A stretch of 64,000 nucleotides of DNA from Bacillota bacterium (GTDB taxonomy: Bacteria > Bacillota > Negativicutes > Sporomusales > Sporomusaceae). This document shows positions 26,197 to 34,629 of the stretch, piece by piece. The stretch lies in assembly GCA_023443285.1 (NCBI GenBank), contig JAEZVB010000137.1, positions 1 through 64,000 of the forward strand, given 5' to 3'. Below the pieces are notes generated by a model, which saw only the letters and a program-made list of their open reading frames with translations, did not search any database and was not told where the DNA came from. Each line of letters opens with the position of its first letter. Positions within the stretch are counted from its first letter, which is position 1. A program made the translations under genes and the position numbers.

Positions 26197-27483
26197 CTAA
26201 TGGCCGCCGTGGCCGCTATGTTCGTTTCCAGCAGTCGGTGGCACAGCTGGAGCAACCGGTGCCTGTACTGGTGCGCTGGTTTGACCGCCAGCAGCAGGTG
26301 CTCCAGCGGCTCCTCCTCCACCATGACCGGCATGGCTGCCAAAGCCTCCTAATTTGGTCTGGGAATCAATAAGGAAGGTAGCGGCTGTTACCACAGTTTC
26401 ACCGGGCTGAAGTCCAGACAGTATCTGAGCATAACCAGCAGCATATTGTCCTGTGACTATATCTCTTTTAACAAAAGTATCTTCACTTTGTGCGACAAAG
26501 ACAATTTTACGACTTCCGGTATCTAAGATACTGGACTCAGGGATGACCAGGTTTTCTCCAAGAGGTATTTGGACATTGGCATTTACAAACATGTTGGGTT
26601 TTAATTTGCCGCTAGGATTAGCCATCTCCACTCGTACTTTGACCGTCCGGGTAGCATCATCAAGAACCGGGCTAATAAAGGTTACATTTCCAGTAAAGGT
26701 TTGACCGGGATAGGCACCACTAGTCACTACTACCCCTTGACCGAGAATAATGCCAGCTAAGTCTTTTTCATAAATATCGGCATACAACCAGACGGTAGAT
26801 AAGTCTGACAGACTAAACATTTTGTCGCCAGGCATAATATAGGCTCCTGGCAGCACTTGTTTTTCCAGCACAGTGCCACCAAACTGCGCATAGATGGTCA
26901 TATGATCCCTAGGTTGTCTGGTGTGTTCCAGATGAGCGATATCATTGTCAGAAACATTTAATAGTTGCAATTTACGTAAGGCAGCATCCCGCAGGCGGCT
27001 GTTAATTTGAACAATATCTCTACTAGCATTTCTCAGTTTCTGCACATTTTCTATAGCGAGCAGATATTCTTCCTGAGCCGCGATATAAGTCGGGCTGTAT
27101 ACAGAAGCAATTGCCTGTCCGGGGACAATATATTCGCCGTCGGCTGTAATGTAGAGCTCATCAACTCGGCCCTCGACCCGGGAAGTAATATACGTTCGGC
27201 CACTTTCGTTCATGGCAATTTTACCAGTAGTTTTGATTTCTTTTGCCAGCGGCTTAACCATGGCTTGAGCAGTTTGCACACCGGCTAATTGCCGGGCCTT
27301 AGCGTCAAGGGTGACAGTATCGCCTATAGCCATAACTGGAGCATTTGTCTGATGCCCAGTATGATCTACAGCCACTGTTTTATTGTGCTGCGTTGTATAG
27401 TAGTAGCCTGCACCACCGATAACTAGTATACCAGCGGATACACCAATAATAAGTTTCTTTTTGGTCTGTATTTTTTCAATCAT
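26197..27483 (-). CDS. cusB: CusB-type periplasmic adaptor (membrane fusion protein)
   Basis: The 428-residue protein has an N-terminal membrane anchor (about 11-27), a short His-containing segment (DHTGHQTNAP), then the lipoyl/barrel-sandwich, helical hairpin and beta-barrel domains of HlyD-type adaptors (YITSRVEGRVDELYI, YSPTYIAAQEEYL, GTVLEKQVLPGAYI). The C-terminus is an Ala/Pro/Gly/His-rich tail beginning GSHAGHGGGG and ending HSGHGGH, probably metal-binding. It is followed ten bases later by cusA and preceded by the TolC-like gene, forming a complete tripartite pump operon. Confidence 0.92.
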   Translation of the reverse strand: MIEKIQTKKKLIIGVSAGILVIGGAGYYYTTQHNKTVAVDHTGHQTNAPVMAIGDTVTLDAKARQLAGVQTAQAMVKPLAKEIKTTGKIAMNESGRTYITSRVEGRVDELYITADGEYIVPGQAIASVYSPTYIAAQEEYLLAIENVQKLRNASRDIVQINSRLRDAALRKLQLLNVSDNDIAHLEHTRQPRDHMTIYAQFGGTVLEKQVLPGAYIMPGDKMFSLSDLSTVWLYADIYEKDLAGIILGQGVVVTSGAYPGQTFTGNVTFISPVLDDATRTVKVRVEMANPSGKLKPNMFVNANVQIPLGENLVIPESSILDTGSRKIVFVAQSEDTFVKRDIVTGQYAAGYAQILSGLQPGETVVTAATFLIDSQTKLGGFGSHAGHGGGGAAGAPAAGGQTSAPVQAPVAPAVPPTAGNEHSGHGGH

Positions 27484-27511
27484 GCTGCCCTCTCCTTTTC
27501 CCGGCTACTCA

Positions 27512-28837
27512 TTATAGCTGCACTCCACTCGCAAATAATGGCTTTCCTACTGCCTTCTCCAGATTGGCAGCTGCTTTTTCATAATCTGTTTTGGCTTTGT
27601 ACAAGCCTAATTTTGCATTGCGGAGGGTATTAACTCCTTCCAGGACAGTCATAAGGTCTACTTTGCCATGGGTATAACCAATAAGCGCAGCCTGATAGGT
27701 CTGCTCAGCCTGAGGAATGATGGTGTTTTTATACAATTCAATCTGCCGCCAGGTAGCTTGGGCTTCGGTAAGCGCCATTTGAACATCAAGCTCAGTCATA
27801 TTCTTCATATTTTGCAGAGCTGCTTGCGAAGCTTCAAAACTTGCCTGCGCTGCTTTTATTTCAGCTTTGTTTTTACCTTCCCAGATAGGGAACATTGCCA
27901 TAACTTCAATCTTCCAGGTCGGTTTCCGTTCACCAAGCATTATTTGCCCCATGTCGTCCATTTCCACCATGGGTTCTCTATTCTTTTTATATCCAAAATT
28001 TACTTCAAAATCAGGCAGTTGTTGTTTTTTTGCTAAATCGATTCCATTTTGCGCCATTGCTACTTGATAGTGCATACCGGCAACTGACGGCTTAGTTGCA
28101 ACTGCATTTTTAACAAGTTCGTTTAAATCAAAATTAGGCGGTGGAGCTGTAAATTCTTCTTTAACCTCGAAGGCGGCATTAGCACTGCCTCCCATTAGGT
28201 TGTTAATCTTTGCCTTGGCTACAGCCTCCATAGATTCCATATTTAAAAGATCAATTGTCATTTGTGAAAATTCGGTCTGAGCTTTTAACGTATCTTGAAG
28301 CGGTACCATACCGGTAGAGTAATTTACTTGAGCTAGCTTGGCGAGCTGACCCATAAGCTGTTGGCTCTCCTTACCAATTGCCAGTGCTTGTTTGGAATAG
28401 AGATAATCATAATAGGCCTGTTTTGCTTGTACATAGATTTCGAGCTTTTTTTCACCCCAGCTAGTTTTGGTCATGTTTGCTTCGCTTTCTGCCATCTTAC
28501 CCATAGCTTTTAATTTGGCCGGATTCATGAATTCCTGACTAATGCTGAATTCGGTCATCATGCCGTTACCAGGATTTAAACTTGAGGTTGGAATATCATC
28601 CTGCATAAATCCGACCTTGAGGTTGGGTTGTGCTGTAACTGCGGGAATGCGGCTTGATTTTACTTCCCACTTTTTTTTGGTTTCTATAACCGCGGGGTTG
28701 CTTTTGATAGCGATATTTACGATATCCTGCAGTGTTAACGGCTGCTCTTCTGCAAGCACTGGCTGTAAATTTACTGCAAGCATAATACTGCATACTATGA
28801 GTGCTCTTAACGTTCCATTTTTAGAGCTACTGCTCAT
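27512..28837 (-). CDS. TolC/CusC-family outer-membrane efflux protein
   Basis: The 441-residue protein has a signal peptide (about 1-29, cleaved near VLAEEQP) and the tandem coiled-coil repeats of outer membrane factors (LTLQDIVNIAIKSNPAV in the first half; NGIDLAKKQQLPDFEVNFGY in the second). It would form the trimeric channel through the outer membrane for CusBA. It is the first gene of the leftward copper operon, with only 28 bases before cusB. Confidence 0.9.
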   Translation of the reverse strand: MSSSSKNGTLRALIVCSIMLAVNLQPVLAEEQPLTLQDIVNIAIKSNPAVIETKKKWEVKSSRIPAVTAQPNLKVGFMQDDIPTSSLNPGNGMMTEFSISQEFMNPAKLKAMGKMAESEANMTKTSWGEKKLEIYVQAKQAYYDYLYSKQALAIGKESQQLMGQLAKLAQVNYSTGMVPLQDTLKAQTEFSQMTIDLLNMESMEAVAKAKINNLMGGSANAAFEVKEEFTAPPPNFDLNELVKNAVATKPSVAGMHYQVAMAQNGIDLAKKQQLPDFEVNFGYKKNREPMVEMDDMGQIMLGERKPTWKIEVMAMFPIWEGKNKAEIKAAQASFEASQAALQNMKNMTELDVQMALTEAQATWRQIELYKNTIIPQAEQTYQAALIGYTHGKVDLMTVLEGVNTLRNAKLGLYKAKTDYEKAAANLEKAVGKPLFASGVQL

Positions 28838-29147
28838 TATTCAGCCTCCTTAAATTCTTCCTCCGGTTCTTGCCATCCACGACATTATGTAGCGTGCAAG
28901 TACCACCTCAGAGAGTTCTTCTTCCATAAATTTTTAAATACTTCGCTAAAATGCCGTCCCTATGGAGGGCATCTAGATTTGTCATTATTGTAGCAAGCCA
29001 TTGTGAATATCTTATGAATATGTTTTGAAGAAATTATGTGTTTTTACGAGTGATCAATTTTATTGGTGGGCTTGGGTACTATCTATCCGAATAATAATCT
29101 CGCTCCTTGAAATAATAGAATGGAGACTAAATTGGGAGGAGAATACC
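28838..29147. other. Divergent control region of the copper genes
   Basis: About 310 bases lie between the leftward TolC-CusBA operon and the rightward copper-storage gene. Apart from the palindrome at 28951-28972 no coding sequence is seen. Both promoters must lie here, but neither has a consensus -35/-10 pair that can be assigned with confidence. Confidence 0.4.
28951..28972. promoter_or_regulatory. Palindromic operator candidate (CsoR-like?)
   Basis: ATGCCgTCCcTAtGGAgGGCAT is a 22-base near-perfect palindrome with a GC-rich core and AT-rich ends, lying between divergent copper genes. Copper repressors of the CsoR family bind GC-tract dyads of this general kind, so it is a candidate site. 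No regulator gene is adjacent. Confidence 0.45.
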
Positions 29148-29492
29148 ATGCCTACAGTATTAAACGCTCCCAACAAAATGCAGACTTGCATTGATGCTTG
29201 CACTGGTTGTATGCAAGCTTGCGAAGAATGTTTGTCTTTGTGCCTACAAGAAGCTGATGTCCAGGCAAGATCTCACTGTATCAATATGCTCCGTGATTGT
29301 ATTGACATCTGCGCTATGTCTGCACAATATATGGCTCGCGGAAGCCAGCACAGCAAACAGTTATGCTCTCTCTGCGCAACGATTTGTGATGTGTGCGCCA
29401 GTGACTGCGCACAATTCAAAGACCCGCATTGCCAACAATGCGCTGACGCCTGCAAATCATGTGCAGCAGAATGCAGGAAAATGGCTCAATAG
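29148..29492 (+). CDS. Four-helix-bundle copper-storage protein (Csp/DUF326 family)
   Basis: The 114-residue protein has the spaced cysteines of Csp proteins along helices: CIDACTGCMQACEECLSLC, then CINMLRDCIDIC, CSLCATICDVCASDC and CQQCADACKSCAAEC. These line the core of a four-helix bundle and bind many Cu(I) ions. No signal peptide is present when the ATG at 29148 is used, which has GGGAGGAGA upstream, so it is a cytosolic (Csp3-like) form. It is divergent from the Cus operon, which fits copper buffering combined with export. Family identification is strong. Confidence 0.9.
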   Translation: MPTVLNAPNKMQTCIDACTGCMQACEECLSLCLQEADVQARSHCINMLRDCIDICAMSAQYMARGSQHSKQLCSLCATICDVCASDCAQFKDPHCQQCADACKSCAAECRKMAQ

Positions 29493-29553
29493 CAATAAAA
29501 AAACCGCCTGCGGCAATGTCATTAAGTTAAGGCCAAATGAATGAGTTCCGCAA

Positions 29554-29592
29554 AATAACCGGGTATGAAAAAACGTGCCCGGTTATTTTTTT
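29554..29592 (+). terminator. Terminator after the copper-storage gene
   Basis: AATAACCGGG (29554-29563) pairs with CCCGGTTATT (29578-29587), followed by TTTTT. Confidence 0.85.
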
Positions 29593-29658
29593 GTACAAAA
29601 AGTTTGACAATCCTAGATTATATCAATTCCATTAGGAAAAAATATTTATAAATGAGAC

Positions 29659-29689
29659 TTGACTTCGAGTTAACTCAAGGCTGTAAGAT
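29659..29689 (+). promoter_or_regulatory. MerR-type promoter with 19-base spacer, upstream of the DUF362 pseudogene
   Basis: Plus strand: -35 TTGACT (29659-29664), 19-base spacer containing the GAGTTAACTC dyad, and -10 TAAGAT (29684-29689). The arrangement and sequence closely copy the minus-strand element at 22063-22093, so one MerR-family activator, not encoded in this window, probably serves both. Confidence 0.75.
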
Positions 29690-29735
29690 GAAGTGGCTAC
29701 TTTAAGATGCTTAAATTAGAAAGGAGAATACATAC

Positions 29736-30528
29736 ATGTCCAGTAAAGTATATTTTGTAAACCTTAGAGCGCGGCAGTGACGGCTTTATTAACCCGGTTT
29801 TTGTGCGACAAGTGGTAGATAAAATAAAAGAAAATGGCTCAAAACCTTTCTTAACCGATACGAACACGCTGTATTCGGGAAGCCGGCATAACTCGGTTGA
29901 TCATTTACTGACCGCACTAGAGCATGGTTTTGACTATACGGTTACAGGAGCCCCCATTATCATAGCTGATGGATTGCGCAGCGAAAGCATGACGGAAGTA
30001 CAGATTGATAAAAAACACTTTAGTAAGGTAAAACTGGCTACAGACATTGTCAGTGCGAGCAGCATGATTGTATTGTCTCACTTTAAGGGTCATGAGATGG
30101 CTGGCTTTGGCGGTGCTATCAAAAATCTAGCTATGGGCGGAGCACCGGCACTTGGAAAAAAAGAACAGCATGCCCTTAAGATTGTAGTCGATCAAGAGAA
30201 ATGCGTTGGCTGTTCAAAATGCAGTGCCGTTTGTCCGGAAACGGCTATTAGCATGAGTGAAAAGAAAGCAAACATATCCCCAGATGCCTGTATTGGCTGC
30301 GGCAGTGTTTAACTGTTTGTCCTGTTAAGGCCAATGGAATGGACTGGGCAACAGATCTGGCGGCTTTCCTTGAACGCATGACAGAATACGGTTATGGTGT
30401 TCATAAGACCCATGAGACACGCATTGGTTATATGAACTTTTTACTCAATATCACCCCTGACTGTGATTGTGCGTCATGGAGAAGAAATTGGCATGGGCAG
30501 CCGCGATTATGAATTAATTACCCTGTAG
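29736..30528 (+). pseudogene. Decayed DUF362 / 4Fe-4S ferredoxin-domain protein
   Basis: An ATG at 29736 with AAGGAG upstream reads MSSKVYFVNLRARQ and stops. The normal DUF362 sequence resumes in another frame (FLTDTNTLYSGSRHN, HFKGHEMAGFGGAIKNLAMG, then a ferredoxin part VGCSKCSAVCPETAI and CIGCGS). A one-base loss near 30305 shifts it again (CLTVCPVKANGMDWATDLAA...). A second internal deletion near 30475 leads to the family-like end GMGSRDYELITL. So there are two deletions and one frameshift. The intact family is a roughly 370-residue anaerobic Fe-S protein. The promoter upstream is still well formed. Confidence 0.88.
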
Positions 30529-30536
30529 TAATTGAA

Positions 30537-30580
30537 AAAACCACGTCTTACATTTATATGAATTGTAAGACGTGGTTATT
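30537..30580. terminator. Bidirectional terminator
   Basis: CCACGTCTTAC (30541-30551) pairs with GTAAGACGTGG (30565-30575), with A-run before and T-run after. It serves the converging DUF362 remnant and the NAD(P)-binding gene. Confidence 0.85.
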
Positions 30581-30588
30581 GTATTGTT

Positions 30589-31245
30589 TTAACCGAAATA
30601 TTTTTCTTTGGCACATTTCCAAATTGCTTTGCCTGTTAGTGCAATAATACCTTCTTTTGTTTTGACGGAATTTATCATAGCTTGAGCCAATACTTTTGTC
30701 GGCAGTGGTTTTTGAGAGCGAAAAAATCCCATCTTATTAAAAAACTGTATGGCTTTCAATCCGATAACTTCAAGTGTTCTATCACTATTTTTCCGTATCA
30801 ATACAGGCGGGTTAAAGATTGACAGCTTGGTAAATCCTAAAGTCTTTACAGCTTCTTCTAACTGCCCTTTCATCCTTGAATAATAAAAAATAGAATTTGG
30901 CGATGAATAACCGGAAGATACCAGTACATAATTATTCACATTGTTTTCTCTGGCTATTTTTGCAAACTGGAATTGATAATCGTAATCAATTTTCCATTGA
31001 GCTTTTTTACTTCCCGCCGCTTTAAGAGTAGTTCCTAAACACGAAAATAAAACATCGCCCTTCACTAACTGTTTCCATTGTTCTGGCTTGTCAAAGTCAA
31101 TAACATGTATCTTTAATTTTTCATGTTGAACTCCCAGATCACGCCTAACAAAAATATCTACCTGATAAAAAGAATCGTCTTTTAATAACAAATTCAGTAA
31201 GTCTTTACCTGTGGCTCCCGTTGCTCCTACTAATAACGCGTACAT
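30589..31245 (-). CDS. NAD(P)-binding oxidoreductase of the TIP30/YraR type
   Basis: The 218-residue Rossmann-fold protein begins MYALLVGATGATGKDLLNLLL (glycine-rich nucleotide loop) and has LFSCLGTT, YVLVSSGYSS, YSRMKGQLEEAV and LSIFNPPVLI, the pattern of atypical short-chain dehydrogenases related to TIP30/HTATIP2 and YraR. The Tyr-x-x-x-Lys pair (YSRMK) is present. The substrate is unknown. The gene stands alone between terminators, with a long upstream gap before the next gene. Confidence 0.8.
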   Translation of the reverse strand: MYALLVGATGATGKDLLNLLLKDDSFYQVDIFVRRDLGVQHEKLKIHVIDFDKPEQWKQLVKGDVLFSCLGTTLKAAGSKKAQWKIDYDYQFQFAKIARENNVNNYVLVSSGYSSPNSIFYYSRMKGQLEEAVKTLGFTKLSIFNPPVLIRKNSDRTLEVIGLKAIQFFNKMGFFRSQKPLPTKVLAQAMINSVKTKEGIIALTGKAIWKCAKEKYFG

Positions 31246-31464
31246 TTTCTCCTCCTCATCACAACGGTGACGTTATAATTCGTTAACTTGCCTATTACAA
31301 ATGTTATTTAACACTTTCCCAACAATGGGAATAGTATACCAGTTATTATCGGCAAAATATTGTATATTTTACTTAAGAGAGTAGGTAAGTTACTATATAT
31401 GATAGAACGCGTAAGTAAAGGGGATGTTGGTTTTACATCCCTTTAGATAACGATAATTGTTTTC

Positions 31465-31587
31465 TTAGAACCCTAATTTATGTTTCATTTCTCCAGGATC
31501 AGAGACTTGAAATGCTACTGGTTGTGGATTCTGCAAATCAAAATACTCACCTGGTTTGGACAAGCCAAAGTAGGTGGGCGTCTTCAT
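31465..31587 (-). CDS. Small uncharacterised 40-residue protein
   Basis: An ATG at 31587 with GGAGAACCA upstream opens a 40-codon frame (MKTPTYFGLSKPGEYFDLQN...HKLGF) ending at TAA 31465. It starts 27 bases after the stop of the membrane protein gene on the same strand, so the two are probably co-transcribed. It is polar and Pro/Gly-rich with no Cys and no membrane segment. No family recognised. The ribosome binding site and position support a real gene, but a relic cannot be excluded. The rest of 31246-31614 shows nothing else. Confidence 0.5.
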   Translation of the reverse strand: MKTPTYFGLSKPGEYFDLQNPQPVAFQVSDPGEMKHKLGF

Positions 31588-31614
31588 TGGTTCTCCATCT
31601 TGGCTTAAAAGGAG

Positions 31615-32160
31615 TTATTTGTCATCCTTGTCTGCAGAATCATTTGGTAATGGTTTAGAGGCTGCTGGCTGTAAGAGCACTGAAGCGTCCGTTTTCTCCG
31701 AATAGTCGCAGGCGCCTTCCTGCCACATATGGAAACGGTACACAAGCAAATTTATTATTGTTGAGAAGGTACAAGCTATTATCCCGGCATAGGCTGGCCA
31801 ACTCATAATTCCTCTGTCGGCAAACCAAGGGAGAAGCAAAAAGAAAAAAGCTATATTTCCAGCGATTTCAATTAAAATATAATACCCAAATCGTCCATAA
31901 GTATATTTTAAAACCCACATCGGTATTATTACGTCAACCGACTCAGTGAAGGGTGTGAAAACACCTAATAAAGGATAGATGGTTTCCTGAAAATACCACC
32001 AATCATTTGCAACCCCTGCTTCTTGTAAAATCATAAGCAAGAATGAACTAAATAATCCGGCAGGAATATATCGTCTAATGTCGTCTTTTTTCATAAGGAA
32101 AAGACTTAGCCAAGGGACAATAAACATAGTCCATAATAGTACCTGATTACTCATCAGCAA
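31615..32160 (-). CDS. CBO0543-like multi-pass membrane protein
   Basis: The 181-residue protein has four to five membrane helices (for example VLLWTMFIVPWLSLFLM, YIPAGLFSSFLLMILQ, YYILIEIAGNIAFFFLLLPWF, AYAGIIACTFSTIINLLVY) and a soluble charged tail. The WWYFQETIYPLLGVFTPF segment resembles a small membrane family (CBO0543 type) common in spore-forming Firmicutes. No function is established. A 40-residue frame follows it closely. Confidence 0.65.
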   Translation of the reverse strand: MLMSNQVLLWTMFIVPWLSLFLMKKDDIRRYIPAGLFSSFLLMILQEAGVANDWWYFQETIYPLLGVFTPFTESVDVIIPMWVLKYTYGRFGYYILIEIAGNIAFFFLLLPWFADRGIMSWPAYAGIIACTFSTIINLLVYRFHMWQEGACDYSEKTDASVLLQPAASKPLPNDSADKDDK

Positions 32161-32265
32161 CTCCTTTCGGCATCTGACATATTAGACATATATTATTAGA
32201 TGGTTGCTTATAAAATATACAAGCCATTTCTATAAAATGAAATACAACATAATCAGCTAAAGATT

Positions 32266-32501
32266 TCACCAAAAGTTATTTCTCGATAAACCACTTACCT
32301 CATCACAAAATAAATATACTTCCTTACCGGCAATGTGACAGGTATACCTTATCCTCTGTAAACCAGCCTTTAGTGAGGCCGCTTGGCAAATATCTAACGC
32401 AATCGTTGGAAATTTCCGGCCGTCTTCCACAGCAAGGAAATCGGCCGGATTCTTCCTTCTTTGTCGTGTTGGGCTACTACTTCTACATGTACCTTCCCCA
32501 C
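32266..32501 (-). pseudogene. Frameshifted small conserved Firmicutes protein
   Basis: On the minus strand a GTG at 32501 reads VGKVHVEVVAQHDKEGRIRP, ISLLW and then needs a one-base shift to continue as EDGRKFPTIALDICQAASLKAG and LQRIRYTCHIAGKEVYLF, ending at TGA 32266-32268. The combined sequence resembles a widespread small uncharacterised clostridial family with an IRPLSxIWEDGR...ASLKAGG...RYTCRIxGRE...LFF pattern. A single lost base (TGGGAAGAC to TGGAAGAC) explains the break. The remaining bases between 32161 and 32531 show no other gene. Confidence 0.65.
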
Positions 32502-32531
32502 AACTACCTAAAATAAGATATCGGTTGGAAT

Positions 32532-33104
32532 CTATTCCTCTAATATATATTTTGTTACAGCTTCATAGAGGTTAGCCGCTCTTGTAGTGTCTGAAGCAAC
32601 ATACTTTTCTTCATGGCTTCCGTGTCCGGTACGTACAAAGATGGGTTTTACACCAGCAGCGCGACCTGCTTCTACATCACTATTATGATCTCCTACCATA
32701 TAAGAGTTTTCAATATCAATCCCCCACTCGTCAGCAGCCTTTAGAAGCAAACCGGCCGAAGGCTTTCGACAGTCACAAGACGTCTTATATTGACCAATAC
32801 CAAGTTTCGGATGATGTGGACAATAATAAAAAGCATCAATACAAGCACCGTATTGGTTTAATTTTGCCATAAGCCAGTTGTGCAGTTCATTTACTTGTTC
32901 TTCGCTGAAATGTCCCAGCGCAATACCCGCTTGGTTGGAAATAACAAACACTCGATACCCGGCCTTATTTAGTAATCGAATGGCTTCAATAGAACCCTGC
33001 TCAAACTCAAAGTCCTCCGGTCGATAGAAATAGCCTTTATCAACATTAATTGTACCATCACGATCTAAAAATACAGCAACCTGCTTGTTTTTAAAATTAC
33101 TCAT
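32532..33104 (-). CDS. gmhB: D-glycero-beta-D-manno-heptose-1,7-bisphosphate 7-phosphatase
   Basis: This 190-residue HAD-family phosphatase has the nucleophile motif FLDRDGTINVDKGY, the threonine/serine motif FVISNQAG, the zinc-binding cysteine/histidine loop YYCPHHPKLG...CDCRKPSAGLL and the acidic motif MVGDHNSDVEAG. GmhB dephosphorylates heptose bisphosphate on the way to ADP-heptose for lipopolysaccharide inner core, which supports an outer membrane with LPS. No other heptose gene is adjacent. Confidence 0.93.
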   Translation of the reverse strand: MSNFKNKQVAVFLDRDGTINVDKGYFYRPEDFEFEQGSIEAIRLLNKAGYRVFVISNQAGIALGHFSEEQVNELHNWLMAKLNQYGACIDAFYYCPHHPKLGIGQYKTSCDCRKPSAGLLLKAADEWGIDIENSYMVGDHNSDVEAGRAAGVKPIFVRTGHGSHEEKYVASDTTRAANLYEAVTKYILEE

Positions 33105-33210
33105 AAATAACTTATTTCTTCCTTCCTATTTTGCTACCTTTAGTATGTTTAAAAAGATTCCAAAAAATCAAGAGCCTCCGTCCTGTACGACCATGTACAG
33201 CGGTAAAGGC

Positions 33211-33256
33211 AAAGAGGCCGTCTTAAAAGGTCAAAAACCTTTAAGACGGCCTCTTT
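33211..33256 (-). terminator. Terminator after the Mrp-NifX gene
   Basis: A very long stem pairs AAAGAGGCCGTCTTAAAAGGT (written in two parts: 33211-33225 and 33226-33231) with its complement at 33238-33256. It lies between the end of the Mrp-NifX gene and gmhB. Confidence 0.88.
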
Positions 33257-33306
33257 CTGTACATACTTTCCTAACTTCAGCAGCGACGCTCAAGTTCCAG
33301 ACTAAT

Positions 33307-34515
33307 TTAATTATGACAACCATGCTCATGTTCGTGACATGAATCGCCCGAATCAACAAGTGAGCCTGCAAGCCAGGTAAGAGCGACTGTTTTTACATCG
33401 CCGGAACATCCGCGTACCACTTCAATTCCTGCGTTGTTTAACACATTAACCGCCCCTTCTCCCATATTGCCTGCTAGCATAACCTTAACGCCTATTGCAG
33501 CGAGTGTTTGTGCAATATTGGATTTGCAGCCACAGCCTACCGGTGACTCAATAGTTTCCTGCGCAATGATTGCCTTAGCATTCTTATCCACAGTGAAAAC
33601 AGTAAAATACTCACAATGTCCAAAATGATTGTCAATAAGATTCTCACGTGATGGTAATGCAATTTTCATAGTATTATCCGCCTCTTTCTTTTCATTTGCA
33701 ATATTCTGGAGCAGTCGATTGACAATATGTTGCATTTCTTCTTTGATATTGCTTGTCAAACTGTCTATCGTTTGGCCTGCATCACCAGCAGTTACAACAC
33801 TGGGATCAACAGGCAGGCTCCCTAGAAAAGGAATATTGTGAGCAACAGCCGTCCTTTCGCCGCCACCGGCTTTGAATATAGCATGCGTGCTCCCGCATGT
33901 AGGGCAAACAAAGCCACTAAAATTTTCAATAATCCCCAGGATTGGCAAATTGACTTTATGACAGAACTGAATGGATTTACGAACATCTGCTAAAGAAATT
34001 TCTTGTGGTGTTGTTACAATAACCGCCTGACATCCCTTAACTGTTTGCGCTATAGTTAGGGGTTCATCACCAGTTCCGGGAGGGCTGTCAATAATAAGAT
34101 AATCAAGCGGACCCCAATTCACATCTGATAGGAACTGACGTATGATGCCGATCTTGGCCGGTCCGCGCCAGATAAGTGGTGAATCAGGATTATCCAACAA
34201 GCCCTGAATGGATACTATCTCTAAATTTTCAGTAAATAAGTGTGGTTGGATTTGTTCGCCAATAATATTAAGTCTGAGCCCAACAAGCCCAAAGAGTCCC
34301 GAAATGCTTGGGCCATGAACATCCACATCAAGTAAGCCAACCTTATAGCCTTGGTTACTCAAAAACACAGCCAAATTTGCTGCCACTGTGCTTTTGCCAA
34401 CTCCCCCTTTGCCGCTCATCACGACAATTTTGTGATCCACCTGTTGCAAGAATTGATTAATTTTTTGACTTTGCTCATCAAAACTTGGATCCTTTGCTGC
34501 TCCACTACAAGACAT
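33307..34515 (-). CDS. Mrp/NBP35 Fe-S carrier ATPase fused to a NifX/NifB-type cofactor domain (MrpORP-like)
   Basis: Residues about 1-270 form an Mrp/NBP35 P-loop ATPase (GKGGVGKSTVAANLA, DVDVHGPS, IDSPPGTGDEP) with the Fe-S-binding pair in FVCPTCGS. From about residue 283 an iron-molybdenum-cofactor-biosynthesis (NifX/NifB-like) domain follows (MKIALPSRENLIDNHFGHCEYF, ESPVGCGCK, GNMGEGAVNVLNNAGIEVV) and a His/Cys tail (CHEHEHGCHN). Such chimeras carry metal clusters in anaerobes. The DUF134 regulator gene lies 115 bases upstream on the same strand. The start has AAGGAG at an unusually long distance of 12 bases. Confidence 0.88.
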   Translation of the reverse strand: MSCSGAAKDPSFDEQSQKINQFLQQVDHKIVVMSGKGGVGKSTVAANLAVFLSNQGYKVGLLDVDVHGPSISGLFGLVGLRLNIIGEQIQPHLFTENLEIVSIQGLLDNPDSPLIWRGPAKIGIIRQFLSDVNWGPLDYLIIDSPPGTGDEPLTIAQTVKGCQAVIVTTPQEISLADVRKSIQFCHKVNLPILGIIENFSGFVCPTCGSTHAIFKAGGGERTAVAHNIPFLGSLPVDPSVVTAGDAGQTIDSLTSNIKEEMQHIVNRLLQNIANEKKEADNTMKIALPSRENLIDNHFGHCEYFTVFTVDKNAKAIIAQETIESPVGCGCKSNIAQTLAAIGVKVMLAGNMGEGAVNVLNNAGIEVVRGCSGDVKTVALTWLAGSLVDSGDSCHEHEHGCHN

Positions 34516-34629
34516 TGTAAATCCAGCTCCTTCATGTTTCCCATTTTATTATTTTTTAGAAAGAATGGTTCGCTATAACCCAGACTTCCAACGTGTTTTT
34601 TAAATTGCGTCATTTCCCGTACTATATTA

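Noticed and set aside
26187..26342. A 52-codon N-terminal extension of CusA
   Set aside because: It overlaps cusB out of frame, has no ribosome binding site, and the family N-terminus (MLNKLIEFSL) begins at 26186 after GGGGAG.
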